Assembly: GCF_009912395.1 (NCBI RefSeq)
Contig: NZ_WNDO01000003.1
Coordinates: 186,001 to 250,000, forward strand
Origin: Luteibacter sp.
Lineage (GTDB): Bacteria > Pseudomonadota > Gammaproteobacteria > Xanthomonadales > Rhodanobacteraceae
Length of the DNA: 64,000 nucleotides
Direction: 5' to 3'
Shown here: one piece after another, positions 16,404 to 25,760 of the stretch
Layout: each line of letters opens with the position of its first letter
Numbering within the stretch: the first letter of the stretch is position 1
The notes under the pieces: model-generated
The model's input: the letters and a program-made list of their open reading frames with translations, nothing else
Database searches by the model: none
Told to the model about the DNA's origin: nothing
Translations under genes and position numbers: made by a program

Positions 16404-16798
16404 AGGGCGCGGTAATCCTGGTAGGACTTCTCTTCGACCAGCGTCGAGCCGAGCTTGAGGTTGATCTCGCGCTTGATGGCCGCGCGCTCGTCGTTCTGGA
16501 AGTAGACCGAGCGGGCCAGTTCGACGAAGGAGGCGTCAAAGGCCTGCGCACGCTCCTTCAGGCGAATGTTGTCCTCGATATCCCAAAGGCGCTTGTTCAC
16601 GGCGAGCAGGCGTGCCGTCTCGTCGGCGATGTCGATCTTCGATGCGGCATCGTTCGTCCAGGTGGCTTCGAGCAGTTCGAGCTCGTTGCGGACGTTGGCC
16701 AGCTTCGCCTCGTCGCGGATCTCCTGAAGCTTGATCTGCAGGATGGTCATCTTGTCGATCAGCTCGCCGTAGGACACCGGGGTCTGGATCAGGCTCAT
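16400..16798 (-). CDS. DUF6165 family protein
   Basis: A 132-residue, probably helical cytoplasmic protein. The start at 16798 (MSLIQTPVSYGELIDKMTILQIK) has GGAG 8-9 bp upstream; the open frame extends 15 codons further without support. The sequence (ELIDKMTILQIKLQEI ... NKRLWDIEDNIRLKE) matches a conserved small family that occurs near LPS/glycosyltransferase genes in several proteobacteria. No catalytic motif is visible. It is convergent with the GT9 gene. Confidence 0.8.
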   Translation of the reverse strand: MSLIQTPVSYGELIDKMTILQIKLQEIRDEAKLANVRNELELLEATWTNDAASKIDIADETARLLAVNKRLWDIEDNIRLKERAQAFDASFVELARSVYFQNDERAAIKREINLKLGSTLVEEKSYQDYRAL

Positions 16799-16839
16799 GG
16801 GTCGATCTCCACACGTTCGGACGCGGAGGGTAACAGCTT

Positions 16840-17730
16840 TCATTCCTTCGGATAGACGGCCAGCGACTCCGCCAGATGATCGAATACGGCGCGGATGCGA
16901 TGGCTGGCGCGCAAGTCTTCGTGGGTCACGACCCAGGCGTCGAGCGGTATCTCGACGATACGGGGAAACAGGCGCTCCATGCCGTAACGGCGCCCCAACG
17001 GGGCCTGACAGATGCCGATGCCATAGCCGGCACGCATCGCTGCGAGCGCCGCGAGGTCGTTGTCGGTGCGCAGGCTGAAATCCTCCCGCGCATAAGGCAG
17101 GCCCGCCGGACGCATGGCCCGGATGTGGGGCCGCTCCTCGTCGTAGCCGATCAGCGTGTGCTCGCGCAGGTCTTCCAGCCGACGCGGACGACCCGCCAGG
17201 TCGAGGTAATCCGGATGGGCGAAGAATCCCAACGGTATGCGGCAGGCATGACGGGCCACCAGCGCGTCCTGCGACGGCGGCGTATTGCGCACCGCGATGT
17301 CGGCATCGCGTCGCAGCAGGTTTTCCATGCGATCGGTGGTGGACAGCTCGATGACGATGCCCGGATGCGTACGCCGGAACGCTGCGAGGATGCGCGGCAG
17401 GACCTCGGCCCCCATCACTTCGCTGGCGGTGATGCGCACTACGCCACGCAGTTCGTCCTTCGCACCCGATGCCGCCCGCAACACCGACGCCGCGGCGGCG
17501 GCCATGGATTCGGCATGTGGCAACAGTTCACGTGCGGCATCCGTGGGCGCCAGTCCTTGCGGCCCCCGAGCGAACAGCGGCACGCCCAGCGAGACCTCCA
17601 GTTCGCGCACATGGCGCCCCAGGCTGGGCTGGGTCATGCCGAGCGCCCTCGCCGCGGCGGATAGGCTGCCCTCCCGCATGACCGCGAGAAAGGAACGAAG
17701 CAAATCCCAGGAAAGGCTCTCGCTATTCAT
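16840..17730 (-). CDS. LysR-family transcriptional regulator
   Basis: A 296-residue regulator. The N-terminal winged HTH is LSWDLLRSFLAVMREGSLSAAARALGMTQPSLGRHVRELEVSLG, followed by an effector-binding domain. The start at 17730 (MNSESLSWDLL) has no clear Shine-Dalgarno site, only an A run; an upstream start 45 bp away is open but non-conserved. It is divergent from the epimerase gene over 89 bp containing the palindrome TTATGGCAACCATAA, so it probably controls that gene and itself. Confidence 0.93.
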   Translation of the reverse strand: MNSESLSWDLLRSFLAVMREGSLSAAARALGMTQPSLGRHVRELEVSLGVPLFARGPQGLAPTDAARELLPHAESMAAAAASVLRAASGAKDELRGVVRITASEVMGAEVLPRILAAFRRTHPGIVIELSTTDRMENLLRRDADIAVRNTPPSQDALVARHACRIPLGFFAHPDYLDLAGRPRRLEDLREHTLIGYDEERPHIRAMRPAGLPYAREDFSLRTDNDLAALAAMRAGYGIGICQAPLGRRYGMERLFPRIVEIPLDAWVVTHEDLRASHRIRAVFDHLAESLAVYPKE

Positions 17731-17734
17731 TTTT

Positions 17735-17749
17735 TTATGGCAACCATAA
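17735..17749. promoter_or_regulatory. Candidate LysR operator
   Basis: TTATGG-CAA-CCATAA, a perfect 6-bp inverted repeat with 3-bp centre, lies immediately before the lysR start and 71 bp before the divergent epimerase start. Its size and position suit a LysR-type binding site, though the exact T-N11-A form is not met. Confidence 0.45.
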
Positions 17750-17819
17750 GTATTTCGCCAATTCCCGTATATCACGGAAGGATCCAGACTGGCCGCACTT
17801 TTTTCAAGGAATACCGTCC

Positions 17820-18770
17820 ATGACCCGCAAGACCGCGCTCGTCCTTGGTGCCACCGGTGGCGTGGGTGGCGAAACCGCCCGCGCCCTGCTTGCCGCCGGC
17901 TGGGAAGTGACTGCTCTCACCCGCCGCGCGTCGCCCGTGTCGTCGGACATCCGCTGGGTGCAGGGCGATGCGATGAACGTCGAAGACGTGCGTTCCGCTG
18001 CCAAGGGCGCCTCCGTGATCGTCCATGCGGTGAACCCGCCGGGCTATCGCGACTGGGAGCGGCAGGTGCTGCCGATGATCGACAACACGCTCGTCGCGGC
18101 ACGTCACCACGGCGCACGCGTGGTGCTGCCCGGCACGATCTACAACTACGGTCACGACGCGTTCCCGCTGCTGCGCGAAGACTCGCCGCAGCATCCGGTG
18201 ACCCGCAAGGGCGAAATCCGCGTGGAGCTGGAAAAGCGCATGGAGAAGGCGGCGCGCGAGGGCGTGCGTTCGCTGATCCTGCGCTGCGGCGATTTCTTCG
18301 GACCGCACACCGGCAACAACTGGTTCTCCGGCGGACTGGTGAAGCCCGGCAAACCCCTTTCCGTGTTGCCGTATCCCGGCGCCCCCGACCTGCCGCATGC
18401 ATGGGCCTACCTGCCCGATGTCGGCGCGACGATGGCCGCGCTGCTCGCCCAGGAGGAAACGCTCGCTCCCTTCGCACGGTTTCATTTCCACGGATACCAG
18501 ATCACCGGCAACGAACTGCTTGCCGCGTTGCATCGCGTCACGGGCAATCCCTCGCTGCGCCTGGGCATGTTTCCATGGCCGCTGCTGACGCTCGCGTCGC
18601 CCTTCGTGGAAACGGTACGCGAGTTACGCAAGATGCGTTACCTGTGGAAGGCACCCGTGGAACTGGACGGCACGCGACTGACGGAGCGACTGGGCGACGT
18701 GCCGCACACACCGCTCGACACCGCGCTGGCACGCACGCTCGACGCATTGCACGTGCGCGCTGCGCGTTGA
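17820..18770 (+). CDS. NAD(P)-dependent epimerase/dehydratase-like protein
   Basis: An atypical short-chain dehydrogenase of 316 residues. The Rossmann loop LVLGATGGVGGETARALLAAG is at residues 7-27. The middle region VLPGTIYNYGHDAF holds a Tyr where the catalytic Tyr is expected, but a following Lys at +4 is not clear, so catalysis is uncertain. Substrate unknown. It is divergent from a LysR gene that probably regulates it, and 54 bp before the flavin monooxygenase gene. Confidence 0.85.
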   Translation: MTRKTALVLGATGGVGGETARALLAAGWEVTALTRRASPVSSDIRWVQGDAMNVEDVRSAAKGASVIVHAVNPPGYRDWERQVLPMIDNTLVAARHHGARVVLPGTIYNYGHDAFPLLREDSPQHPVTRKGEIRVELEKRMEKAAREGVRSLILRCGDFFGPHTGNNWFSGGLVKPGKPLSVLPYPGAPDLPHAWAYLPDVGATMAALLAQEETLAPFARFHFHGYQITGNELLAALHRVTGNPSLRLGMFPWPLLTLASPFVETVRELRKMRYLWKAPVELDGTRLTERLGDVPHTPLDTALARTLDALHVRAAR

Positions 18771-18824
18771 CACCACGCACACGCGGGAAGATGCTCCATG
18801 GGACACCGATAGGGAGATGGAGCC

Positions 18825-19937
18825 ATGTCGATGAGCCAACCTTCCGTGCTGATCGTCGGTGCAGGTCCTACGGGCCTCGCCGCTGCACTTTTCCTCGCTC
18901 GCCAGGGCGTGCAGCCACGCATCGTCGACATGGCCCCCGCGCCCGCACCGCATTCGCGCGCACTGGCGGTGAATCCGCGAACGCTGGAACTGCTCGAGCC
19001 CACCGGCGTCAGCGAACGCATGGTGGCCGAAGGACGCCCCACCCTCGGCGTATGCTTCCATGAAGGCGGCAAGGTACTGGCGCGCGTGGACGCCGAACGC
19101 GTCCATCCGCGCTACGGGCTCACCGTGTTGTCGCAGGCACGCAGCGAAGCCTTGCTGGCCGAAGCGCTGGAGGCTCAAGGCATTGTCGTGGAACGGGGGC
19201 GCAAGGCGAGGCTGCTATGCCAGGACGAGACGTCGGCGCGGGTCTGCCTCGACGACGATTGCGTGGGCGTCGGCAACTTCGACATGGTGTTCGCCGCGGA
19301 CGGTGCGCACAGCCGCTTCCGCGAAAAGCTGGGCATCGACTTCCCCGGCGACACCTATCCCGAAGCGTGGCCGCTGTTCGACGTGCCGCTGGAGACACCA
19401 CTGGATCGCCGGTACGCCCACGTGCTGTTCTTCCCGGACGGCATGATCTTCCTTCTCGCGCTCGACGATACCGTGTGGCGGGTGATCTCCAGCGTGTCCG
19501 ATCCCCTGTCCCGCCTTCCCGCCGGCAGCACGGCCGGGACACCGCTATGGAGTTCCACCTTTCACATCGCCCATCGCGTCACCGCGCGTTGCGCCCTGGG
19601 CCGGGTGGCGCTGGGCGGCGATGCGGCGCACATCCATTCGCCCGTCGGCGCGCGCGGCATGAACCTCGGCATCGAAGACGCCGCCGCGCTCGCCCGTTGC
19701 GTGGCCGCGCAACCGGACAACCCCGTGGAAGCCCTGTCGCGTTATCACAGCCAACGCCACGGAGTGCACGAGGCCGTGGTGGAACGCATCCATGCCATCA
19801 CCTCGATGGCACGAGGTGGCAATGCCCTGCTCCGCGGCCTGCGGCACACCGTGCTGCCCGCCGCCGCGCGCGTTCCGCTGTTCCGCCGCTTCGCGTTGCG
19901 CACCGTCATGGGACTGGACCACCCCGCTCCTGGTTAG
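18825..19937 (+). CDS. FAD-dependent aromatic-hydroxylase-type monooxygenase
   Basis: A 370-residue class A flavoprotein monooxygenase. The FAD Rossmann motif is VLIVGAGPTGLAAALFLARQG (residues 6-26), the DG motif is FAADGAHSRFREKLGI (about 155-170), and the GD motif is ALGGDAAHIHSPVGARGMNLGIEDA (about 264-288). It is shorter than PheA/TfdB hydroxylases, lacking their C-terminal thioredoxin-like domain. The substrate cannot be assigned. It lies 9 bp before the response-regulator gene. Confidence 0.9.
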   Translation: MSMSQPSVLIVGAGPTGLAAALFLARQGVQPRIVDMAPAPAPHSRALAVNPRTLELLEPTGVSERMVAEGRPTLGVCFHEGGKVLARVDAERVHPRYGLTVLSQARSEALLAEALEAQGIVVERGRKARLLCQDETSARVCLDDDCVGVGNFDMVFAADGAHSRFREKLGIDFPGDTYPEAWPLFDVPLETPLDRRYAHVLFFPDGMIFLLALDDTVWRVISSVSDPLSRLPAGSTAGTPLWSSTFHIAHRVTARCALGRVALGGDAAHIHSPVGARGMNLGIEDAAALARCVAAQPDNPVEALSRYHSQRHGVHEAVVERIHAITSMARGGNALLRGLRHTVLPAAARVPLFRRFALRTVMGLDHPAPG

Positions 19938-19946
19938 AATTGGCCC

Positions 19947-20597
19947 ATGGCCCTTACCCTGCTCATTGCCGACGACCACCCCATGTTCCGCGGCGCGCTG
20001 TTGCACGCCCTAGCCGACCTGCTGTGCGACGGTCGCGCCCTGGAGGCAGGCAGCCACAGCGCGATGGAAGCCGTGCTGGCCTCGGGCGAGGCCGTCGATC
20101 TCGTGCTGCTGGACCTGACGATGCCGGGGGCCATGGGCTTTTCGTCCCTGCTCTGGTTGCGCGGAGAGCATCCCGATATTCCCGTGCTGGTGGTCTCCTC
20201 GAACGATCATCCGCGCAATGTCCGTCGTGCGCAGCAGTTCGGCGCCGCCGGTTTCGTTTCCAAGTCCGCGCCTGCCGAGGTGCTGCGCGACGCCGTGGTT
20301 GCGGTGATGCGTGGCGACACGGCCTTCGTCGGGACGCGCGCGGAGCGCAGCGACGAGGACGCGCGCTTGGCCGTGCGGCTGTCCAGCCTTACGCCCCAGC
20401 AATTCCGCGTGCTTATGCTTTTGGCCGAAGGCATGCTCAACAAGCAGATCGCGGCGGAGCTGGGCTTAGCCGAAAACACGGTGAAGATCCACGTCACCGC
20501 CGTCTTGCAGAAACTCGAATGCCGTTCGAGAACGCAAGCCGCTGTGTTGGTGAAGTCGCTGGATATCGACGAAGGCGTCGAAGGGTCGCATTTGTAG
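19947..20597 (+). CDS. NarL/LuxR-type response regulator
   Basis: A 216-residue two-component regulator. The receiver has acidic residues IADDHPMF near 8-12, phospho-acceptor in VLLDLTMPG (about residue 55), Ser in VVSSND and Lys in FVSKSAP. The DNA-binding domain is LTPQQFRVLMLLAEGMLNKQIAAELGLAENTVKIHVTAVLQKL. The final Leu codon and TAG come from the REP palindrome. The convergent kinase gene is the likely partner. Confidence 0.93.
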   Translation: MALTLLIADDHPMFRGALLHALADLLCDGRALEAGSHSAMEAVLASGEAVDLVLLDLTMPGAMGFSSLLWLRGEHPDIPVLVVSSNDHPRNVRRAQQFGAAGFVSKSAPAEVLRDAVVAVMRGDTAFVGTRAERSDEDARLAVRLSSLTPQQFRVLMLLAEGMLNKQIAAELGLAENTVKIHVTAVLQKLECRSRTQAAVLVKSLDIDEGVEGSHL

Positions 20598-20638
20598 GAG
20601 CGCGCTTGCGCGCGATCGCGCGCAAGCGCGCTCCTACA
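20593..20638. repeat. REP palindrome supplying both neighbouring stop codons
   Basis: A perfect 46-bp palindrome (TGTAGGAGCGCGCTTGCGCGCGA and its complement). As at 16359-16403, TAG in the left arm (20595-20597) stops the plus-strand response regulator and the TAG in the right arm (20634-20636) stops the minus-strand kinase; both proteins end in a Leu whose codon straddles the repeat edge. Confidence 0.97.
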
Positions 20639-23276
20639 AATATTCCATCAGCAGGCGGCTCAGCACCGCGCGCAGGCGAGCTGGTGCCAAAGGCTTGGTG
20701 AGATAGCGCAACCCATCTTCCGCCGCATGCAGGATATCGGCCTGCGAAGGCCGCGCCGCGATCAGCACCGTGGGTGGCGTCACACCCCACCGCGCCGACA
20801 AGGCTACACGCAGGCCATCGCCGGACGCGCCCTGTAACGGATGCTCCAACAACAGCGCATCAGGCGCATCATCGATCTCGGCCTGGCGCATCGCCGCCTC
20901 CGCGCTGCCGACCGCCGCCACCTCGCAGCCCCATCCCACGAGCAGTGCCGCCGTGGCCGCACGCGTGGCATCGTCGGCATCCACCAGCAACACGCGTCGT
21001 CCCGCCAGCGGCGAATCGTCTTCGATGCGATGCGCCGAAGGGGCCGTGTCGCCGGGTGCGACGACCATCGGCACCGCGATGGAGAACACGCTGCCCCGCC
21101 CAGGCCACGAACGTACCGCCACCGGCGCACCCAGCAGGCGACCGACGCGATCGACGATGGACAGGCCCAGTCCGGCGCTGCGCCGGTCGCGATCCACGCC
21201 ACTATCCAGGCGTAGGAACTCATCGAAGATGGCGCGGGTCTTTGCCTCGGGAATGCCCAGGCCGGTATCCCATACCTCGATTCGGGCGAGCCCGGCCACA
21301 CGTCGAACGCCGATCAGCACACGGCCGCGTGGCGTGTAGTGGATCGCGTTGGAAAGGAAGTTCTGCAGCACGCGACGTAGCAGCAATCCATCGGTCCGCG
21401 CGTGCAGACCGGTCCGCACCGCGTGCAACGACAGGCCTCGCGCCGCGGCGAGCACACCGAACTGCCGGGCCAGGTCGGCCAGCATCGGGCCGAGGGCAAC
21501 GGTGGCCAGGCGTGGTTCCACGGCCCCACCCTCCAGCCGCGACACATCGAGCAGGCTCGCCAGCAATTCGTCCTGTGTCTGCAAGGCCTGGCGCACACGC
21601 TCGATCAGCTCGCGATCCTCCGTGCTCGTCGACCGGTCAGCCAGCGCGCCCACGAACATGCGCGCCGCATTCAGCGGTTGCAGCAGGTCGTGCACGGCCG
21701 CCGCGATGAACCGTGTCTTCGACCGGCTGATCCGCTCCGCCTCGGCTTTCGCCTCGTTGAGGTCGCGCGTGCGCTCTTCCACCCGCAGTTCCAGCGAGCT
21801 GGCCAGCGTGCGCAGTTCGCGCGCCGCCGCCTTGTAGGCGGTGATGTCCGCATAACTGGTGACAAAGCCGCCATCGGGCAGTGGCGTCCCGTGAATCTCG
21901 AAGGTGGTGCCATCGGGACGCTCGCGCTCGTACATGTGCGGACTACCCTGGCGCAGGTAGGCAAGGCGACGCTCGATGGCTTCGTCCATGTCCCCTGGCC
22001 CGAGCAGGCCACGCCGGGAATTGAAGCGGAACATGTCCTCGATCGGCCGCCCCACCCGCATGTACTCGTCGGGAAAGCCGAAGATCTGCTGGTAGCGCGA
22101 ATTCCAAGCGACCAGCCGCAGGTCGGCGTCGACCACGCTCACGCCCTGCGGCAAGTGTTCGAGACTGCGCTGGCCGGTCTGCGTGGCCTCGTGCGCGGCG
22201 GCCACCACGCTGTCCTGCGCCGTACGCAACGCCGACGCGTGGTGCGCCACCATCTGCTCCAGCTCTTCGCGACTGCGTTGGCGAAGCCGCGCCAGGCGCC
22301 AGCGTTGCTGGAGGAACAGGCCGAACAGGATCACCGGCAGCCACGCCAGGAACACCGCCAGCGCCGCGCCACGGCCCGCGACGATCGCAGGATGCGCGTC
22401 GGCGAGCAGATGCAAGGTCCAGGCTTGCTGCGGCATCGGCAAGGCGCGCCAGACCACCTCGTGCCGCGACGCGGGCGAGATCGCCTTCACGCGTTCGGCA
22501 CCCTCGCCGACCGCACCGCGAACATCGCGCCGCACCTCGGGCAACGCGCGCCCCCCGTACTGCCGCGTGGCGTCGATGCCAGCCTTTTCGTCGACGGAGA
22601 GCGGACGCAGCGTCCGGTAGCTCCATGCGCCGTCGCGATTGTCGAGGAAGACCACTCCGTGCGCATCGGCGAGCAGCACGATGTCGTCGCCCTTGCGCCA
22701 GTCCTGCGGGAGTTCGTCGAGGGTGATCTTGAGCACCACCACGCCCAGGCGCTCGCCGTGGTCGTCGTCGATCGCCTGGGCGATGAAGTAGCCCGCCACG
22801 TTCGTGGAAACGCCCATCGCGTAGAACGTGGCATGCCCGTCGCGCATCGCGTCCTGGAAATAGGGGCGGAAGCGGTAGTCGATGCCGACGTTGCTTTCCG
22901 GGGTGTCCCAGTTGTTCGCGGCGACGGCGCGGCCGTACCTATCAAGCAAGGTCAGCGTGGAGGCGTGGGCGGCTTCGTTGGCCCGCTTCATCCAGTCGTC
23001 GAGGGCTCGCACCTGCGCGGCGGACGGCGGCTCCGCCAGCGCGGCACGCAGGTGCGGATCCAGCGCCAGCACCGTCGGCAGCACCCGGTAACGGTCGATC
23101 AGGCGCTGCACCGCCAGCGCATGCAATCCAAGCCGGTCGGCCGCCTGCGCGGCGATCGTGTCGAGGCTCCGCCGCCAGGCCAGCCAGCCGCCCAGCGACG
23201 CGCTTCCCACCATGGCGAGCAGGAGCAGGAAAAACCAGAGCCAGCGGAGACGGCGGCGGATCGACATCGGCGGCAT
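20634..23276 (-). CDS. Hybrid sensor histidine kinase with Cache, PAS and degenerate receiver
   Basis: An 880-residue membrane kinase. Domains in order: TM helix (about 12-35), extracellular double-Cache-like sensor (about 40-300), second TM, PAS, coiled coil, HisKA with His529 in AAAVHDLLQPLNAARMF, HATPase (NFLSNAIHYTPRG, WDTGLGIPEAK, SAGLGLSIVDRV) and C-terminal receiver. The receiver has LLVDADD and LTKPL, but at the phospho-acceptor site it reads DALLLEHP with Glu811 in place of Asp. The start is uncertain (23297 GTG, 23276 or 23267). It is divergent from dctA and convergent with a response regulator. Confidence 0.92.
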   Translation of the reverse strand: MPPMSIRRRLRWLWFFLLLLAMVGSASLGGWLAWRRSLDTIAAQAADRLGLHALAVQRLIDRYRVLPTVLALDPHLRAALAEPPSAAQVRALDDWMKRANEAAHASTLTLLDRYGRAVAANNWDTPESNVGIDYRFRPYFQDAMRDGHATFYAMGVSTNVAGYFIAQAIDDDHGERLGVVVLKITLDELPQDWRKGDDIVLLADAHGVVFLDNRDGAWSYRTLRPLSVDEKAGIDATRQYGGRALPEVRRDVRGAVGEGAERVKAISPASRHEVVWRALPMPQQAWTLHLLADAHPAIVAGRGAALAVFLAWLPVILFGLFLQQRWRLARLRQRSREELEQMVAHHASALRTAQDSVVAAAHEATQTGQRSLEHLPQGVSVVDADLRLVAWNSRYQQIFGFPDEYMRVGRPIEDMFRFNSRRGLLGPGDMDEAIERRLAYLRQGSPHMYERERPDGTTFEIHGTPLPDGGFVTSYADITAYKAAARELRTLASSLELRVEERTRDLNEAKAEAERISRSKTRFIAAAVHDLLQPLNAARMFVGALADRSTSTEDRELIERVRQALQTQDELLASLLDVSRLEGGAVEPRLATVALGPMLADLARQFGVLAAARGLSLHAVRTGLHARTDGLLLRRVLQNFLSNAIHYTPRGRVLIGVRRVAGLARIEVWDTGLGIPEAKTRAIFDEFLRLDSGVDRDRRSAGLGLSIVDRVGRLLGAPVAVRSWPGRGSVFSIAVPMVVAPGDTAPSAHRIEDDSPLAGRRVLLVDADDATRAATAALLVGWGCEVAAVGSAEAAMRQAEIDDAPDALLLEHPLQGASGDGLRVALSARWGVTPPTVLIAARPSQADILHAAEDGLRYLTKPLAPARLRAVLSRLLMEYL

Positions 23277-23369
23277 CGTCGCACACCCGGCGGGCACCTA
23301 ACCGGAATGTGTTATGGGTGAATCGGCCGGAAAGGGCTACAAAACGGCATCCCATGCCCGGCCCCCGCC

Positions 23370-24704
23370 ATGTCTCCCTCCAGCCACGCCCTTCCCGCCA
23401 CGCCCCAGCCGTTCTGGCGCCAGACCTACGTCCAGGTCCTCGTCGCCATCGCCCTCGGTGCCCTCGTCGGCCATTACTGGCCCGAGACCGGCGCCGCGCT
23501 GAAGCCGCTGGGCGACGCCTTTATCAAGCTGGTGAAGATGGTGATTGCCCCCGTGATCTTCCTCACCGTGGTCACCGGTATCGCCGGCATGCCTCATATG
23601 AAGGCGGTCGGCCGCGTGGTGCTCAAGGCCCTCGCCTATTTCCTCGTCTTCTCGACCCTGGCGCTGATCGTGGGACTGGTGGTGGCCAACGTGGTGCAGC
23701 CGGGCGCGGGCCTGAACATGCACATCCCGACGCAGACCTCCGCCGAGGTGACGGTTTATGCGGCCAAGGCACACGACATCTCGCTCGTGGGCTTCCTGCT
23801 GGACATCATCCCCGACACGATGCTCGGCGCGTTCACCTCCGGCAACATCCTGCAAGTGCTGCTGATCGCCGTGCTGTTCGGCCTTTCGCTGACGCTCGCC
23901 GGGGAGCGCGCGCGTCCGGTGGTGGATTTCCTCGACGCCCTCACGGCACCGGTGTTCCGCCTCGTGCACCTGCTGATGAAGGCGGCACCCTTCGGCGCGT
24001 TCGGCGCCATCGCCTTCACCATTGGCTGCTACGGCGTCGGCACGCTGTCGAACCTGCTCCTGCTGGTCGCCACCTTCTACGGCACGTCGTTGCTTTTCGT
24101 GGTGGTGATACTCGGCAGCGTCGCGCGTCTCACGGGCTTCTCGATCTTCCGGCTGCTGCGCTATCTCAAGTCCGAGCTGCTGCTCGTGCTGGGCACCTCG
24201 TCGTCGGAAGCCGCGCTGCCCTCGCTGATGGAAAAGATGGAACGCGCCGGCTGCGACAAGTCGGTCGTGGGCCTCGTGGTACCCACCGGCTACTCCTTCA
24301 ATCTCGACGGCACCAACATCTACATGACACTCGCCGCGCTGTTCATCGCGCAGGCGACGAATACGCCGCTCACGCTCGGCGAGCAGATCGCCTTGCTGCT
24401 GGTGGCGATGGTCAGTTCCAAGGGAGCCGCCGGCGTCACCGGTGCCGGCTTCATCACCCTCGCCGCCACGCTGTCAGTGGTGCCGTCGCTACCCGTGGCG
24501 GGCATGGCGCTGATCCTCGGCGTGGATCGCTTCATGAGCGAATGTCGCTCACTCACCAACTTCATCGGCAACGCCGTCGCCACCGTCGTCGTCGCGCGCT
24601 GGGAAGGCGCGCTCGACCGCAAGGCCCTCGACGAGGCCCTCGCCAACCCGCCTGTCCCCCGGGACGGGCAACCGCTTCACGTTACCCAGGGGAAAACACC
24701 ATGA
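23370..24704 (+). CDS. dctA: C4-dicarboxylate/proton symporter DctA
   Basis: Inner-membrane uptake of succinate, fumarate and malate, of the glutamate/aspartate:cation symporter (DAACS) family. The 444-residue protein has the family signatures [18 protein letters not shown] (re-entrant loop HP1) and [23 protein letters not shown] with the substrate-binding region and [13 protein letters not shown] (HP2). It overlaps the downstream hydrolase gene (ATGA). It is divergent from the Cache-type kinase gene, suggesting regulation by that system. Confidence 0.97.
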   Translation: MSPSSHALPATPQPFWRQTYVQVLVAIALGALVGHYWPETGAALKPLGDAFIKLVKMVIAPVIFLTVVTGIAGMPHMKAVGRVVLKALAYFLVFSTLALIVGLVVANVVQPGAGLNMHIPTQTSAEVTVYAAKAHDISLVGFLLDIIPDTMLGAFTSGNILQVLLIAVLFGLSLTLAGERARPVVDFLDALTAPVFRLVHLLMKAAPFGAFGAIAFTIGCYGVGTLSNLLLLVATFYGTSLLFVVVILGSVARLTGFSIFRLLRYLKSELLLVLGTSSSEAALPSLMEKMERAGCDKSVVGLVVPTGYSFNLDGTNIYMTLAALFIAQATNTPLTLGEQIALLLVAMVSSKGAAGVTGAGFITLAATLSVVPSLPVAGMALILGVDRFMSECRSLTNFIGNAVATVVVARWEGALDRKALDEALANPPVPRDGQPLHVTQGKTP

Positions 24705-25726
24705 CCTTTTTCCGTGTCGCGATCTTCGCCGCGACCGTCGCCCTCGCCTGTGCGGGCAACGCTCTCGCCCAGGATGCGCCAGGCAAACCGTCGACAATCG
24801 ACCTGTGGCCGGGCAAGGCTCCGGGCGGCAGTGGCCCCTCGGGTCCCGAGCGCATCGGCCAGAGCGGTACCGGCGTCGGCGCGGTGTCGAACGTCAGCCG
24901 GCCACGCATCGAGATCTACAAGCCCGCCAACCCGAACGGCGCCGCCGTGATCCTGCTGGGCGGCGGCGGTTACTTCCGCATCGGCATCGGCCACGAAGTG
25001 ATGCCCACCGCGAAGTGGCTCGCCGCGCTCGGCGTGACGCCGGTGGTGCTCTATTACCGCCTGCCCGCCGATCACTGGCCCGCCGTCGCCCCGTTCCAGG
25101 ACGCGCAGCGCGCCATCCGCATCGTCCGCGCCCGCGCGCAGGAACTCGGCATCGATCCCAAGCGCATCGGCATCCTCGGCTTCTCGGCGGGCGGTAACCT
25201 CGCCGGCATCGCGGAGACGCGTTTCGCGGATGCGTTCTACGCGCCGATCGATGCCACGGATCAGGTCTCGGCCCGTCCGGACTTCGCTGGCCTGATCTAT
25301 CCGGTCGTATCGTTGCGGGCGCCGTACGACACCACCCGTTCCAGTCGCGAACTGGCGACACAGAAGGACTCGGTGCAGGCCTACTCGGCCGAGTTGCATG
25401 TCTCCCATGACACGCCGCCGACCTTCCTCGCCCAGGCCGCGGACGACCCGATCGCGAACATCGGCAACAGCCTGGTGATGTTCGACGCGCTGAAGAAGAA
25501 CGACGTGGATGCCGAACTGCACGTGTTCGACAAGGGTGGCCATGGCTGGGGCCTGGGCGATCCGGGTTCCGCGGTCGCCGCGTGGCCTCGCTTGTTCGCC
25601 GCATGGGCGCGCCGTAACGGCTTTTTCTCGGCCGTGGATACCTCGCCCTTCGCGCGTGCCGCGAGCGACACGCCTGCCAGCAAGACCAACGCCGCGAACG
25701 ACGACAGCGGTCCGGACGAAAACTGA
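24701..25726 (+). CDS. Secreted alpha/beta-hydrolase (acetyl-esterase type)
   Basis: A 341-residue exported hydrolase. The ATG at 24701 overlaps the dctA stop and gives a signal peptide with an AxA-type site (GNALAQ, about residue 24). The open frame to 23309 further upstream is inside dctA in another frame. Motifs are the oxyanion-hole LLGGGGYFR, nucleophile [10 protein letters not shown], and late Asp/His regions ([23 protein letters not shown]). It resembles COG0657 acetyl-xylan/endo-xylanase esterases. Position between dctA and a porin suggests joint use of a plant-derived acetylated substrate, by inference only. Confidence 0.88.
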   Translation: MTFFRVAIFAATVALACAGNALAQDAPGKPSTIDLWPGKAPGGSGPSGPERIGQSGTGVGAVSNVSRPRIEIYKPANPNGAAVILLGGGGYFRIGIGHEVMPTAKWLAALGVTPVVLYYRLPADHWPAVAPFQDAQRAIRIVRARAQELGIDPKRIGILGFSAGGNLAGIAETRFADAFYAPIDATDQVSARPDFAGLIYPVVSLRAPYDTTRSSRELATQKDSVQAYSAELHVSHDTPPTFLAQAADDPIANIGNSLVMFDALKKNDVDAELHVFDKGGHGWGLGDPGSAVAAWPRLFAAWARRNGFFSAVDTSPFARAASDTPASKTNAANDDSGPDEN

Positions 25727-25760
25727 GCGCCTGCCGGCGCTCCAGGGGAGACAACCCATC

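Noticed and set aside
21402-23321. Long plus-strand frame (639 codons) opposite the sensor kinase
   Set aside because: His/Arg/Gly-rich antisense shadow of a recognisable kinase; no ribosome site or family pattern.
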